A stretch of 64,000 bases of DNA, from contig CM019696.1 in NCBI GenBank assembly GCA_009760885.1, positions 40,490,267-40,554,266 of the forward strand, read 5' to 3'. A program made the translations under genes and the position numbers. The stretch comes from Achatina immaculata (taxonomy: Eukaryota; Mollusca; Gastropoda; Stylommatophora; Achatinidae). Positions 45,001 through 52,285 of this stretch are shown here, piece after piece (position 1 is the first letter of the stretch; the number at the start of each line of letters is the position of its first letter). A model generated the notes under the pieces. That model saw nothing but the letters and a program-made list of their open reading frames with translations, ran no database searches and had not been told where the DNA came from.

Positions 45001-46954
45001 AGTTGTCCACAGATAATCCGTTGTACCTTAGGCCGCCAACTTATCAATCACTCTTCGTAAACTGAAGTGTGCTGATCAGACAAGGGCAAATTGCTTGAAA
45101 CGCTCACTTCGTCATCAACTTCACGTGTTGACCTGAATTGTACTCAGTAGATGATTCATGATTACAGAAAAGCGACACTAGTCAAAACAGCATTTTTGAC
45201 AACAACTCATGACAGGTTCACGAGAATCCCGTGAGACTTACTGAACACAAAACTCACTGACCAAGTTATTCAATGCCTTTAAAAGATTGACGCTCCTCCA
45301 ATAAATTCATTTGAAAATTCAATGTGCAAATTTGCCTCATCTCACTACAGAACAACGACTCATCATCATTGGACGTTTACAGACTGGACAGTCACAAAAT
45401 ATAGTGATCAGACAATTTAATGTGGTTAGAAGCACCATTAGTCGCCTCTGGAGACGATTTCAAGAAACTGTCTCAGTTGCAGACCGGCCGCGCAGTGGAA
45501 GACCCATAATCACAACTCCAACTTCTGCCGAAGACCGCTTCATACGGCTGCATCACTTCATGAATAGATTTGCATCTGCGTCCTCAGCAGTCCAATCAAT
45601 GGCAGCAGATCGTCCAATTTCAGATCAAATGGTCAGGAACCGGCTGCACGACGCTGGTCTTTGGGCTAGAAGACCTACAGAGATCTTGTTCTTACGGAGT
45701 GGCATCGCCAGAACCGACTACGGTGGACAAACCAGCATCGTCAGTGGACCGTTGCGAATGATTGGAGAAGGGTTTGGTTTAGTGATGAATCATTCTTTCT
45801 GCTCCAGCGACACGATAGACAGAGAAGAGTTTACTGCAGAGTCCATGCGTGCTACACCCAGAACTGCGTGGATGAGGCTCCTCCACATGGCGGTGGAGGT
45901 GTACTGGTGTAGGGGGGATCAGCTTCATGGGAAGAAGTGACTTGGTGCAAATTGAAGGACGCCTGAATGCCCAACGATACATCGCTGAAATTATTCGTTC
46001 TCGCGTCCTTCCACTTCTGGCTGCACCAGGGTCGATTTTTCAGAAGGATAACGCTCGACCTCGTGTGGCACAACTCACCACCCAGGTCCCCGCTGACAAC
46101 ACCGTCCAGACAATTCTGTGGCCATCCATGTCATCAGACATGAACCCAATAGAACACTTATGGGATGAACTCAACAGACAAGTCCACCAGCAATCTCCGA
46201 CAGTTGTCTCTTGCATTGCGGGAAGAGTGGGCCGTCATCCCACAACAACAGATTCAACGGCTAATCGGATCTATGTCAAGGAGATGTCGTTCTCTGATAC
46301 AGGCCAGAGGAGGCCATACACCTTACTGAAACGGAGGCATCAGTCGTAAAGGATAAAAGTCCAAACTAAATTCAATGAACATCATTTCATTGTTAAAGTC
46401 TTAAAGTTTTTTCCTGCCAAGATTGAAACATTAATTCCGTAAAATAAAATTTTGATACAAGTTTGAAATGTGGTGCCCATTACGACTACAGTAGTGTTGC
46501 ATTTCTTTTTTTTTAACAGTATATTTAGTGCATACATTTTATTTTGTGTTATTTCCCTGGAACTATCAACAGGTTGGTACACTTCTGCAGGTTTTGAGAT
46601 ACATGCCTGGTGTAGGATGCGAAGTGGGTTACAGCGTTTTGAAGCTATAAAACAGAAGCGCTGTACTTTTTTTTTTTTAAGCAGACTTCACCTCCATGGA
46701 AACTATAGAAATCCATGAGCCTGTTACTGGGGGCGCCACAGTGATGTAGGTCAAGGTTCGATAACCGTGACGCCAGCAGTCAGGTACGGATCGCTGATCG
46801 GGCGGCGTCTTCATATCTTTTTTTTTCATGGCACGAAATAAACGACATTACATTCACAAACCTTGGCAAGTCCTTCCTTCTAACTGCCCGGATGTAGGAT
46901 TGCTGAATAGGAACCGGATTAGTGATTGTTTGATTCAGATTGCACACGTGCCTT
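30716..46954 (-). CDS. egfl7: EGFL7-like gene, seven exons (5' end not found)
   Basis: Exons on the - strand, with coordinates high to low: 46954-46862, 42865-42747, 41793-41698, 37844-37725, 34958-34344, 33095-32892, 30793-30716. Each junction has GT/AG signals and phases fit end to end (2-2, 1-1, 1-1, 1-1, then phase-0 junctions). Domain order is EMI, EGF, Ca-binding EGF, coiled coil, [12 protein letters not shown] motif. This is the order of EGFL7/EGFL8, secreted matrix-associated proteins; vertebrate EGFL7 acts in vessel formation and Notch modulation, and the role here is unknown. The product has about 440 residues plus the missing start, against 273 for human EGFL7; the excess is the long coiled coil. 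Introns carry LINEs, SINEs, a nested Tc1/mariner and three minisatellites. No start codon or signal peptide was identified. Confidence 0.8.
30955..32400 (+). mobile_element. LINE-N C-terminal fragment split by a LINE-A insertion
   Basis: Left piece (30955-31103) reads [20 protein letters not shown] then [11 protein letters not shown]. Right piece (32232-32400) continues [20 protein letters not shown], then [20 protein letters not shown]. Together they give the NKEVL...ILKTIK....GHI.R....L...EGKI.GK tail of RTE-like elements. TAGGCACATCAG stands at both sides of the insertion (31092-31103 and 32232-32243). Confidence 0.85.
31104..32231 (-). mobile_element. LINE-A, 5'-truncated copy nested in LINE-N
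   Basis: On the - strand one frame (to 31455) carries [20 protein letters not shown] (first catalytic Asp), [20 protein letters not shown] and [11 protein letters not shown] (catalytic YADD), then [17 protein letters not shown]. The 3' part to 31104 is frameshifted and ends in TGACTGACTGA. It is 5'-truncated at 32231 inside the reverse transcriptase. A 12-bp target duplication shows it arrived as a single retrotransposition event. It lies in the last intron of the EGFL7-like gene. Confidence 0.93.
32401..32891. other. intronic sequence, nothing recognised
   Basis: Part of the last EGFL7-like intron. From about 32600 to 32780 there are loose repeats of GACTTGA/TTTGAGAC phrases. No element could be identified. 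Confidence 0.4.
32892..33095 (-). CDS. egfl7: EGFL7-like, coiled-coil exon with [12 protein letters not shown] motif
   Basis: Exactly 68 codons between acceptor CTTACAG and donor CAG|GTTTTG, phase 0 at both ends. Residues [24 protein letters not shown] match the C-terminal signature of vertebrate EGFL7 (GRIDSLSEQISFLEEQLGSC) closely. This motif decides the family call, because EMI plus EGF order alone would also fit other proteins. Confidence 0.9.
33136..33279. repeat. minisatellite, 48-bp unit, left part of a split array
   Basis: Three copies of a unit with GTCCCAGGTCATGACTGATC and CTTTCTTACTGCCTAGCACT. The same unit resumes at 33656 beyond two SINE pieces. Confidence 0.9.
33280..33655 (+). 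mobile_element. SINE-1 (truncated) followed by SINE-2 3' half, inserted in a minisatellite
   Basis: 33280-33519 is SINE-1 lacking the A-box part (B-box GGTTCGAATG retained) and ending in ATTACCTTTACCTTTACC. 33520-33655 is the 3' half of SINE-2 (ATGTGCCGAAGGTCATG, then TTAATGGCATGG), ending TTTACC. Both are in the same orientation and together divide the 48-bp array. Confidence 0.88.
33656..33945. repeat. minisatellite, 48-bp unit, right part of the split array
   Basis: Six copies of CTGGTACTATCCCAGGTCAG followed by GACTGATTGTTTTACTCTTT CTTACTAC. This half has diverged uniformly from the left half (ATTGTTTTA against ATCATTTCA), so the halves have evolved separately since the split. It is in an EGFL7-like intron; 33946-34343 holds nothing else. 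Confidence 0.92.
34344..34958 (-). CDS. egfl7: EGFL7-like, long coiled-coil exon (205 codons)
   Basis: Acceptor CACGCAG and donor AAG|GTGACA bound an open frame of exactly 205 codons, phase 0 at both ends. The product is rich in Glu, Gln, Lys, Leu and Ile with clear heptad spacing. Related phrases recur: [14 protein letters not shown], [63 protein letters not shown]. The exon therefore grew by internal duplication of a coiled-coil module of roughly 50 residues. Vertebrate EGFL7 has only a short Leu-rich stretch here. Its likely role is oligomerisation in the extracellular space (inference). Confidence 0.88.
34959..36282. other. intronic sequence, nothing recognised
   Basis: Part of the intron between the Ca-binding EGF and coiled-coil exons. 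No ORF with family resemblance. The 97-codon - strand frame at 35546-35253 is unassigned. Confidence 0.4.
36283..36424 (+). mobile_element. LINE-B, 3' terminal fragment
   Basis: TTGTTAAGAGAGGCCAGTTC at the left, then the shared ATCCCTTGATGAGATTGAAA block, ending GGCACGGGAAGGATGTAAGATGTAAGA-type tail. Matches the last 140 bases of the other B copies. Confidence 0.9.
36600..36720 (-). mobile_element. Penelope-like terminal repeat, single arm
   Basis: Carries the rc of the unit described at 9238-9455 (TGTGACGTTTCGGCGTGAGC, AACAGCTTTATTACTTAAC). It is followed by an AC/GA-rich run. Nothing else is seen between 36721 and 37316 apart from a GC-richer patch at about 37040-37180. Confidence 0.65.
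37317..37620 (+). mobile_element. LINE-K C-terminal fragment
   Basis: In shifting frames it reads [20 protein letters not shown], then [40 protein letters not shown]. This is the RTE-X-like tail also seen at 14.9 kb. Followed by a (GA)n/(GACA)n microsatellite to about 37685 that may have grown from its tail. Confidence 0.82.
37725..37844 (-). CDS. egfl7: EGFL7-like, Ca-binding EGF exon
   Basis: 120 bases between acceptor CGTTTTCAG and donor ATT|GTGAGT, phase 1 at both ends. With the G from the previous exon it starts [20 protein letters not shown] and continues [19 protein letters not shown]. Six Cys, D-I-D-E-C start and the aromatic GSYECSC match the calcium-binding EGF consensus. The symmetrical 1-1 phase is typical of shuffled EGF modules. 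Confidence 0.93.
38042..38225. repeat. trinucleotide tract (ACC/CAC)n passing into (ATC)n
   Basis: Near-pure trinucleotide units in an EGFL7-like intron. His/Thr/Pro- or Gly/Val-rich frames over it are artefacts. Confidence 0.95.
38644..39073. mobile_element. candidate hAT-like miniature element
   Basis: The left edge CAGTGGTTCTCAACCTTT and the right edge AAATGTTTGGAACCCCTG form imperfect terminal inverted repeats of the hAT type. TAGGCCAC precedes the left edge and TAGACCAC follows the right edge after three extra bases, a possible decayed 8-bp target duplication. No coding capacity. The 38226-38643 stretch to its left is unremarkable. Confidence 0.45.
39105..39615 (+). mobile_element. LINE-H C-terminal fragment with (GA)n tail
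   Basis: The frame 39174-39638 reads [37 protein letters not shown], then [20 protein letters not shown] and [20 protein letters not shown]. This is the distinctive tail of an RTE-type element common in invertebrate genomes. The 3' end runs into (GA)n at 39591-39615. Confidence 0.92.
39631..39967 (+). mobile_element. LINE-A, 3' fragment with target duplication
   Basis: A-family C-terminal region ([16 protein letters not shown], then [21 protein letters not shown]), ending in four GACT units. GCTATTATAAACAAA (39616-39630) and GCTATAATAAACAAA (39968-39982) flank it, a 15-bp target duplication with one mismatch. This was therefore a separate insertion directly after the LINE-H tail. Confidence 0.9.
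40085..41392 (+). mobile_element. LINE-B, longest + strand copy
   Basis: The reverse transcriptase is visible in shifted frames: [22 protein letters not shown] (first catalytic Asp, absent from the 12-kb copy), [20 protein letters not shown], and a damaged [10 protein letters not shown] where the family has QGCILSP. Then [18 protein letters not shown] FADD, followed by an intact frame 40675-40977 ([20 protein letters not shown]). A (CA)n tract at 40321-40342 has grown directly after the FKKAFDS codons. Ends with GGCACGGGAAGGATGTAAGA. It lies in an EGFL7-like intron and its 3' end abuts the 25-bp array. Confidence 0.92.
41403..41708. repeat. minisatellite, about 24-25 bp unit, derived from an exon-intron junction
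   Basis: About twelve degenerate units of AGCTTACCAATGTGACACTC AGATG type. The last unit overlaps the 3' end and splice donor of the EGF exon at 41793-41698. AGCTTACCAATGTGACAC is identical at 41571-41588 and at 41691-41708, the genuine junction. On the - strand each such unit recreates CATTG|GTAAGCT, so the intron begins with a series of decoy 5' splice sites. Confidence 0.85.
41698..41793 (-). CDS. egfl7: EGFL7-like, first EGF exon
   Basis: 96 bases between acceptor TTTGTTTCAG and donor ATTG|GTAAGC, phase 1 at both ends. Reads (P)[19 protein letters not shown] then [12 protein letters not shown]. Six Cys in the short CxxGCxxGGxCxxPxxCxCxxGYxGxxC spacing match the first EGF of EGFL7 (CRNGGSCVQPGRCRCPAGW). 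Joins in phase to the exons on either side. Confidence 0.93.
42057..42104. repeat. (GAAA)n microsatellite, the tail of LINE-C
   Basis: GAAAG units directly adjoining the reverse-oriented LINE-C 3' end. Read as (CTTT)n in the LINE's own orientation. Confidence 0.9.
42105..42245 (-). mobile_element. LINE-C, 3' UTR fragment with (CTTT)n tail
   Basis: The - strand resembles the 3' UTR end of the 25-kb copy (the GACxxGCCTGCxTGCCC block, then CCTTTTAAAATG). It has a different tail repeat. Confidence 0.78.
42478..42660. repeat. purine-rich (GAAA)n/(GGAGAA)n tract
   Basis: Imperfect AG-rich run in an EGFL7-like intron. The Phe/Ser/Leu-rich - strand frames are artefacts. Confidence 0.9.
42747..42865 (-). 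CDS. egfl7: EGFL7-like, second EMI exon
   Basis: 119 bases between acceptor AAATCCCTCAG and donor AAGC|GTGAGT, entering in phase 2 and leaving in phase 1. Reads (S)[18 protein letters not shown] then [21 protein letters not shown]. The YxTxxRTxxR...CCPGW end is the hallmark of the EMI domain. The next exon continues with VCEDGC, as in EGFL7 and MEGF proteins where EMI is followed directly by EGF. Confidence 0.9.
43070..43246 (-). mobile_element. SINE-3, tRNA-derived
   Basis: The - strand head reads GCAGCGGTGGTCTAGTGGTT (A-box TGGTCTAGTGG), then GGTCCCTGGTTCGATTTCGC (B-box GGTTCGATTTC). The body carries CACCAGGGTTCACCCAG. Differs from SINE-1 and SINE-2 in body. 3' end not defined. The flanking intron, 43247-43723, is otherwise empty. 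Confidence 0.8.
43772..45057 (+). mobile_element. mariner element nested in the Tc1-like element
   Basis: 1286 bases bounded by TA on both sides (43770-43771 and 45058-45059). Terminal inverted repeats of about 33 bp: the left reads CGAGTGTTGATTGATAAATT then CGCGGCCTAAGGT, the right in inverted orientation CGAAGAGTGATTGATAAGTT then GGCGGCCTAAGGT. Size, TA duplication and transposase are those of mariner (IS630/Tc1/mariner superfamily). Confidence 0.93.
43933..44991 (+). pseudogene. mariner transposase, inactivated
   Basis: The N-terminal helix-turn-helix part (43933-44304) reads [20 protein letters not shown], then [20 protein letters not shown], the paired-type DNA-binding region with the GRPR hook. 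The catalytic part follows an in-frame stop at 44302-44304. GETWVHHF stands where the family has DETW, so the first catalytic Asp is Gly; another stop follows [14 protein letters not shown] (second Asp, about 44699) is in a shifted frame. [13 protein letters not shown] (third Asp) is back in the first frame. Two stops, two frameshifts and a lost catalytic residue make it dead. Confidence 0.93.
45311..46349 (+). pseudogene. Tc1-like transposase, frameshifted
   Basis: Starts [20 protein letters not shown], a helix-turn-helix with [20 protein letters not shown] and the GRP hook ([11 protein letters not shown]). The frame shifts near 45680. [12 protein letters not shown] (first catalytic Asp, about 45756-45790) is in frame 1, which meets a stop at about 45913. 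The last part in frame 3 (from 45927) has [10 protein letters not shown] (second Asp) and [18 protein letters not shown] (catalytic Glu of DD34E). All three acidic residues survive across the three frames, so the frame damage alone disables it. Confidence 0.92.
46640..46800 (+). repeat. dispersed block X, diverged copy
   Basis: AGCAGACTTCACCTCCATGG AAACTATAGAAATCC followed by GCCTGTTACTGGGGGCGCCA is the same order of motifs as the block at 59.9-60.2 kb. It follows a poly-T run of the same kind. Diverged and incomplete. Confidence 0.6.
46862..46954 (-). CDS. egfl7: EGFL7-like, first EMI exon
   Basis: 93 bases between acceptor CATTCATCCACAG and donor CCAAG|GTTTGT, phase 2 at both ends. Reads [20 protein letters not shown] then [10 protein letters not shown]. 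The (R)HVC.....T....PV..SY start is the beginning of an EMI domain, and the phase fits the second EMI exon exactly. The middle Cys pair of standard EMI domains is absent from the joined sequence. The exon is short or shortened, or a further exon lies in the 4-kb intron. Confidence 0.7.
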
Positions 46955-46961
46955 CTGTGGA

Positions 46962-47194
46962 TGAATGGACACAATTTTGTAGATGAGTAATCAAAATGTC
47001 TTATTAGCATTGGCAAAAAAGATCTTGAAGGCAGCTTTTATGAACTGAGAACAATAAGGAAAAAACAAAATACATAAGGGGATCACAGGAGAAGAGAAGA
47101 TCAAGATATAGCTTACTCAAATGCACCACTTAGAATAAAAATAAAAGCAGTAGATCAAACGGGGATAATTACTTTAAATATTGAAGGATACTTT
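46962..47194. other. upstream intron sequence of the EGFL7-like gene
   Basis: A preceding exon ending in phase 2 and holding a signal peptide must lie further to the right, in or beyond the window. I found no convincing candidate. Confidence 0.4.
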
Positions 47195-47274
47195 ATGATC
47201 TTTGATGATTACGATGATGATAATGATGAAGATGATGATGATGATAATGATGATGACGATGACGACGATGACGG

Positions 47275-47319
<45 letters not shown>

Positions 47320-47332
47320 CGGCATTACTGGT
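47195..47332. repeat. (GAT)n microsatellite
   Basis: Near-pure GAT/GAC units. Asp- or Ile-rich frames are artefacts. Confidence 0.96.
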
Positions 47333-47527
47333 GATAATGATTTTGTGGTGGTGGTTAGACTGTGGAAGCGAATTCACTTCAGTCCACAGTAACAAGGTTT
47401 CTGTAGAACTAATCCGTCTAATAATCTACATTTTTTTTTATCCACACTAGTTCCTTGAAGACAGGTACAACTGATGTGTTTATCTGTGACGCTGGGAAAA
47501 CAAAGCCAGGCATCTGCTGCAAGACTT

Positions 47528-47908
47528 GCAATCACATGAGCACCAAAGACAACAGCACACATACCACAGCCAATCACATGACGACCAAAAACAACAGCAT
47601 ACATACCACAGCCAATCACATAAGCATCAAAGACAACAATACACATACCACAGCCAATCACATGACAACCAAAGACAACAGCACACATATCACAGCCAAT
47701 CACATGGCGACCAAAGACAACAGCATACATACTACAGCCAATCACATGACAACCAAGGACAACAGCACACATACCACAGCCAATCACATGACAACCAAAG
47801 ACAACAGCACACATACCACAGTCAATCACATGACGACCAAAGACAACAGCACACATACCACAGCTAATCACATGACAACAAAAGACAACAGCACACATAC
47901 CACAACCA
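47528..47908. repeat. minisatellite, 42-bp unit, 9 copies, open on both strands
   Basis: Unit: ACCACAGCCAATCACATGAC followed by AACCAAAGACAACAGCACAC AT. Because 42 is divisible by 3, several frames stay open: + strand 47455-48060 (201 codons, HTTANHMTTKDNST repeats) and - strand 47946-47374 (190 codons, CGMCAVVFGCHVIG repeats). I regard both as artefacts, since no start context, splice site or homology is seen. Each unit contains a CCAAT and a CACATG motif. Confidence 0.92.
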
Positions 47909-48118
47909 GTACTAGTCCACACTTGTTGGTTTTTATAAGCTCTCAATTACTCTCACATTCTTCTTCCTATCACTCTGTCTGCTGCGCAGATAAAACAAAT
48001 ATTGATTATTTTACAAATTTAAGAAACTCTCTTCTTGATAAATCTACGGAATTAAAATGAGAAACTTTGTTTTGGTGGTCATAACATTTTACCTATTTTT
48101 ACTCACTTATGTTTCAAA

Positions 48119-48935
48119 GATGACATAACTTATATTTGCAGATGACATAACTCTTATCAGTGACAATCTGAAATCGATCCAGGAAAAAAACAGATTCCCT
48201 GTATTCCTTGGCTAGCCAAATAGGTCTTGAAACTAGCAAGACAAAATAAAAAACAAAAAAAAAGAAAGAAACGTCTCATTAATCATAAAGGAAAAATATG
48301 CATAGAAGGAACAGCTGTTGAAGAAGTCACACAATTTGCATATCTCGGCAGCTACATAGACCAGGATGGTGACACCAGGAAGGAAGTTAGAATTGCAAAA
48401 GCAGCATTGTCCTTCAAAAATCTTGAGAAAATATGCAATTCAAAAGTTAAAAGCACAAAAACCAAGTTAAGATTATTCAATTCAAATGTAATATCCACCC
48501 TCATTTATGCACGCGAAAGCTGGAAAACAGCTAAAAAAACGGATAAGAAATTAGACTCTTTTGAAAACAAATGCCTAAGGAAAATATTTAGTATAAAATG
48601 GAACGAATTCAAGAACAACACAGAGATAAGACATGAGCAAACAACAACCTGTCTCATGGGTGATCAGATAAAGAAGATGGACATATGTAGGCCATGTGAT
48701 GAGAAGAAACAGAGAATACCAAAACAAGCTATCAAGTGAATCACAACAGGCCGAAGAAAAAGAGGTCGACCACGTGAAACTAAAAAAAGACACTGTGAAG
48801 AGAAGCCAGTGTATTGTCATAACATCCCTTGATGAAGATGAAAAACTCGCCGAGAACAGGAAAACTTGGCAAACAGCTATGCGAGCCATATGTGACGTTT
48901 AACGGCACTGGGAAGGATGTAAATGTAAGATATTT
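48119..48935 (+). mobile_element. LINE-B, 5'-truncated copy
   Basis: Starts just before FADDITLIS codons. The frame from 48227 reads [20 protein letters not shown] and [20 protein letters not shown]. The 3' end has AACGGCACTGGGAAGGATGT. Similar to the 40-kb copy but with deletions. Flanks 47909-48118 and 48936-49136 are featureless. Confidence 0.92.
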
Positions 48936-49136
48936 CAAAGTATTGTTTTTCCAAATTATGAAGATATTATCATTACGTTAATCTTTCTGTTTCCGTTCCG
49001 AGACAGATCTCGCATCAGGTGTCCACATACAGAAGCATCTTTATGACGTCTCCCAGCATGTTTCTAATATAATTGTCTCTAATCACTTTAACGACGTTAA
49101 ACCACAGCGGCAAATCTGATTATCTAGTAATAACCA

Positions 49137-49895
49137 CTGTCTTCACTGGCTAGCAAAACAGGACTTGAAATTAACAAGGAAAAAACAAAAATAATTAAAC
49201 TTCCAATTAATCAGAAAAGGAAAAATATACGTAGAGGGAACAGTTATTGAAGAAGTAAACCAATTTGCATACTTCAGCAACTACATAGACCAGGATGGTG
49301 ACACCAGAAAGGAAGTTAGAATTAGAATTGCAAAAGCACCAACGAGCTTCAAGAATCTTGAAAACATATGGCACTCAAAAGTTATATGCACATAAACCAA
49401 GCTAGGATTATTCAATTAAAATGTAATATCCACAAATATTCAACTCATATGTAATATCCATCCTCATTTATGCATGCAAAAGCTGAAAAACAACTAAAGA
49501 AATAACAAATTAGACTCTTTTGAAAACAAATTCCTTAGGAAAATACTCGGTATAAAGTGGAAGGAATTCAGGAATAACGCAGAGATAAGGCAAATAAGTG
49601 AACATCAACCTGTCTTATGAGTGATCAGAAAATGGAGATGGACATATCAGCCACGTGATGAAAAGAAACAGAGAATACCGAAACAAGCTATCAAGTGGAA
49701 AATAACAGGCCGAAGAAAAAGAGTCGACCACGTGAAACTCTAAAGAGGACATTGTGAAGAGAGGCCAGTTTAGTGGGCATAACATCCCTTGATGAGATTG
49801 AAAAACTCGAGGTAAAAAGGAAAACTTGGCGAACTATCACGGCAGTCCTATATGACGCTTAACGGCACGGGAAGGGTGAAAGATGTAAGATGTAA
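49137..49895 (+). mobile_element. LINE-B, 5'-truncated copy
   Basis: Begins in the GLEINK-coding part and ends GGCACGGGAAGGGTGAAAGA TGTAAGATGTAA. More decayed than its neighbour 200 bases away, with a local duplication (TTCAATTAAAATGTAATATCC and TTCAACTCATATGTAATATCC at 49418-49460). The two copies are therefore independent insertions of different age rather than one tandem duplication (inference). Confidence 0.9.
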
Positions 49896-50171
49896 TTAAT
49901 AACCATTAAACAGTCACTCTGATGATAAAATCAGTCGGGCACTCGAGAAACGCTACATACAGAAATATGGGACCCAGGACCACACAGGCTGGACTCAAAA
50001 TTCAACTATACTTAACCTTTCCTTTCTCTACAGTCATATGTTTTCTCTACCAAGGCCTGATCCATTCTCTCCTCACTGCAACTTATATTCTAGGACCTTC
50101 ACAGCACTGCATCACAAACCCTCTACTCCAATCACATTCATCTAGTCCACCCACCCTTTTCTAGACTTCAC

Positions 50172-50266
<95 letters not shown>

Positions 50267-50330
50267 CGTCCGTGCGCCTGTCTTTCCGTCTGTCTATCTG
50301 TCTGTATGTCTGTCTGTCTGTATATCTTCC
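50172..50330. repeat. (ATCT)n passing into (GTCT)n microsatellite
   Basis: About 24 ATCT units, then a mixed GTCT/TGTC tail, similar in layout to the 6.6-kb tract. Confidence 0.96.
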
Positions 50331-50524
50331 TCTTTCTGTACCCCCTCTTTACTACCAACTAGTCAGATTGCCATCACATCTCTCAAGTTTTCATTTAAAC
50401 AGTCACAGTACTTCACCGCGTGCACTTCATGTAACTCACAGTTAAGTGCTTCCTTTTTTCTAGTTTTTTTCCATTTTTATGTGTAATACAAGTATATCAT
50501 TGATGTAGATTTACATTTTCTTTT

Positions 50525-50640
50525 CTTTTCGTGTTTCTTCGTCCTGTATGTTTTTTTTTTCTGTGATTAGGCTGTAAAATGAAACGTTACAAATGTGTGC
50601 TCGTTAATTAATAAAACTGTTCATACTAGTATACTTTTGT
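50525..50640 (+). mobile_element. Penelope-like terminal repeat, diverged copy
   Basis: TTCTTCGTCCTGTATG, a poly-T, GTGATTAGGCTGTAAAATGA AACGTTAC and then AATAAAACTGTTCATAC repeat the order of the + arm at 9.35-9.45 kb. The hairpin in it is destroyed. Confidence 0.55.
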
Positions 50641-51619
50641 TTTAAATGAGTCTTAATATTTTGTTATTACAGCTCAATTGTGGCGCTATGATTTTTTTTC
50701 TTTTTTTTTTTTGGCAACCGATATAACTGGACCTGTCTTTCATCTTGCATACTTTCCGAAATACCGGTTTTGTCGATACAAATTTCGGTACCTTTTACTT
50801 TCTTTTATGTGAAATTAAGCGTATTTTACAAACATAATCGGAAAGTAAATTTTCGTGTGAATTGTTTTCTTGCCTAAGGGAGAGATTTAATCTTTACAGA
50901 ATGAATACATTCTGAACCAAAGTCAAAACTGGTGATCCTTCTTCATGCACATTGAACATCATCAGTCTGCCGGTTTCACTGGTTGCTTTTTACTAGGTTT
51001 CTGATAATACAAACCGGCTACGGTAACCGACGAACTCCAAAAGTTTCGGTTTTTCTCCTTCTTATCTGTTAATTTACCAGTAACTGCCGGTTAACGCGAT
51101 CGTCGTTACAGGCAGTGGCTTCGTATATAATTTTATGTTTGGTTGTATGTATATAGTTTCATACTAAAAAAAAAAACTATTCATGTGTCACTTTCCTTTC
51201 TTTTGTCCTTGTAGTTATTCTTTCTGTCATTTCCCCCCCCCCCCCTCTTTATTTCGAAAACCAATACCTAAAGTGGTAACACGGTTCAGATCTTTTTTTT
51301 TTTGTTGCACACACGTAGACTGCTTCCCTTCTTGTCTGCAGGTAACGGTTCTCTCAGCTTTCCTATGAGGCTTTTCTTGTCAGATTTGTCCTTGGTTCCT
51401 TTGGATTGTCTCAGAAACAAAAAAGTGATGGAATATTGTATAAAGCATGCGTGACTCGAGCCGCCCAACAACTGTTGTAGTAGCTACGATTGATTGTCTA
51501 GCAGTGATAGCATTAATATCATCAGACTTCAAACTCTGGACTGAGTAGGTGGGATATGGGGGGGGGGGGGGGGGACTTTGGAATAGGAGTGCCAAGAGGG
51601 TACTCAGTCATTCAATAAT
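50641..51619. other. no gene recognised; homopolymer runs
   Basis: Contains poly-C (about 51235-51245), poly-T (51293-51303) and poly-G (51559-51572). Several CCGGTTT/AACCGG phrases between 50750 and 51100 suggest an old element, not identifiable. Confidence 0.4.
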
Positions 51620-52285
51620 TTACAAGTCACTTGCGAGACTTTGCCTCATTAACAGCTCTCCTGTAGGCCTCTCGGTTGTAAGCAAGATGCCCTGATGCTG
51701 ATGCATCAACGATGTCTTGCAGCCATCTTCGCCTTGGTCTTTCTCTTTCTTTTTTTCCCATTGTGTACCCTTCCAATACGGTCATCTTTAGATTATCATG
51801 ACGTTTAACATGTCTAAAAATTTAAGTTTTCTCTGTTTAATCTTCCTTACTAGCCAACTTTCATCAATAATACGTTCTTGTAGTATGGATATATTTGCTT
51901 TTTTTGTGTCCATGATATTTAAAGAACTCTTTTAAAAGCATTTACATTCAAAGACTTTTCAGTTGTTTTGTTAAGTGTCCAGGTCTCTCAGGTTGCGATG
52001 GGAAAGTTGCATGGGCTTAAAACTCTTATTTTTGTAGTTCTATCTGTTCCTCTCCACAGCTTCTTTGGTTGTTTTATTTTTTGAAGAGCGATATATGTCA
52101 TTCTTTGAATTTCCCTCATTGTTATCTCCTTTATTAGTTAGTAGTGATCCAAGATATTCAAAACTCTCCACTTCTTCCAATTTTTCCTCATTGATACATA
52201 TTTCAGCTGCCTTATTTCTTTTGTCAGCTGTCATCAATTTAGTTTTCTTCGCTTTAAGATAGAGGTTTTGCTCTTCATTGTACTG
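51620..52285 (-). mobile_element. LINE-A, 5'-truncated copy
   Basis: The - strand reads [36 protein letters not shown] and, further left, the shared C-terminal region ending in a NREAYRRAVNEAKSRK-like tail. Frameshifts are present. Truncated at 52285 inside the reverse transcriptase. The tail repeat is worn (ACTCAGTCATTCAAT). Confidence 0.9.

Larger units (their letters stand above)
43726..46521 (+). mobile_element. Tc1-like transposon, interrupted by a mariner
   Basis: The left end AGTGTTAAAAAAAATGAAAC near 43727 is matched in inverted orientation by GTTGCATTTCTTTTTTTTAA CAGT ending at about 46520: imperfect terminal inverted repeats of about 28 bp, next to TA. Only 44 bases of the left end remain before the mariner; the element resumes at 45060. 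Without the mariner it is about 1.5 kb, normal for Tc1. It lies in the EGFL7-like intron between the EMI exons. Confidence 0.85.

Noticed and set aside
47374..48060. 201- and 190-codon ORFs with perfect 14-residue repeats
   Set aside because: Both strands and several frames are open only because the unit is 42 bp. No signal peptide, splice signal or known domain. The frame ends shortly outside the array.
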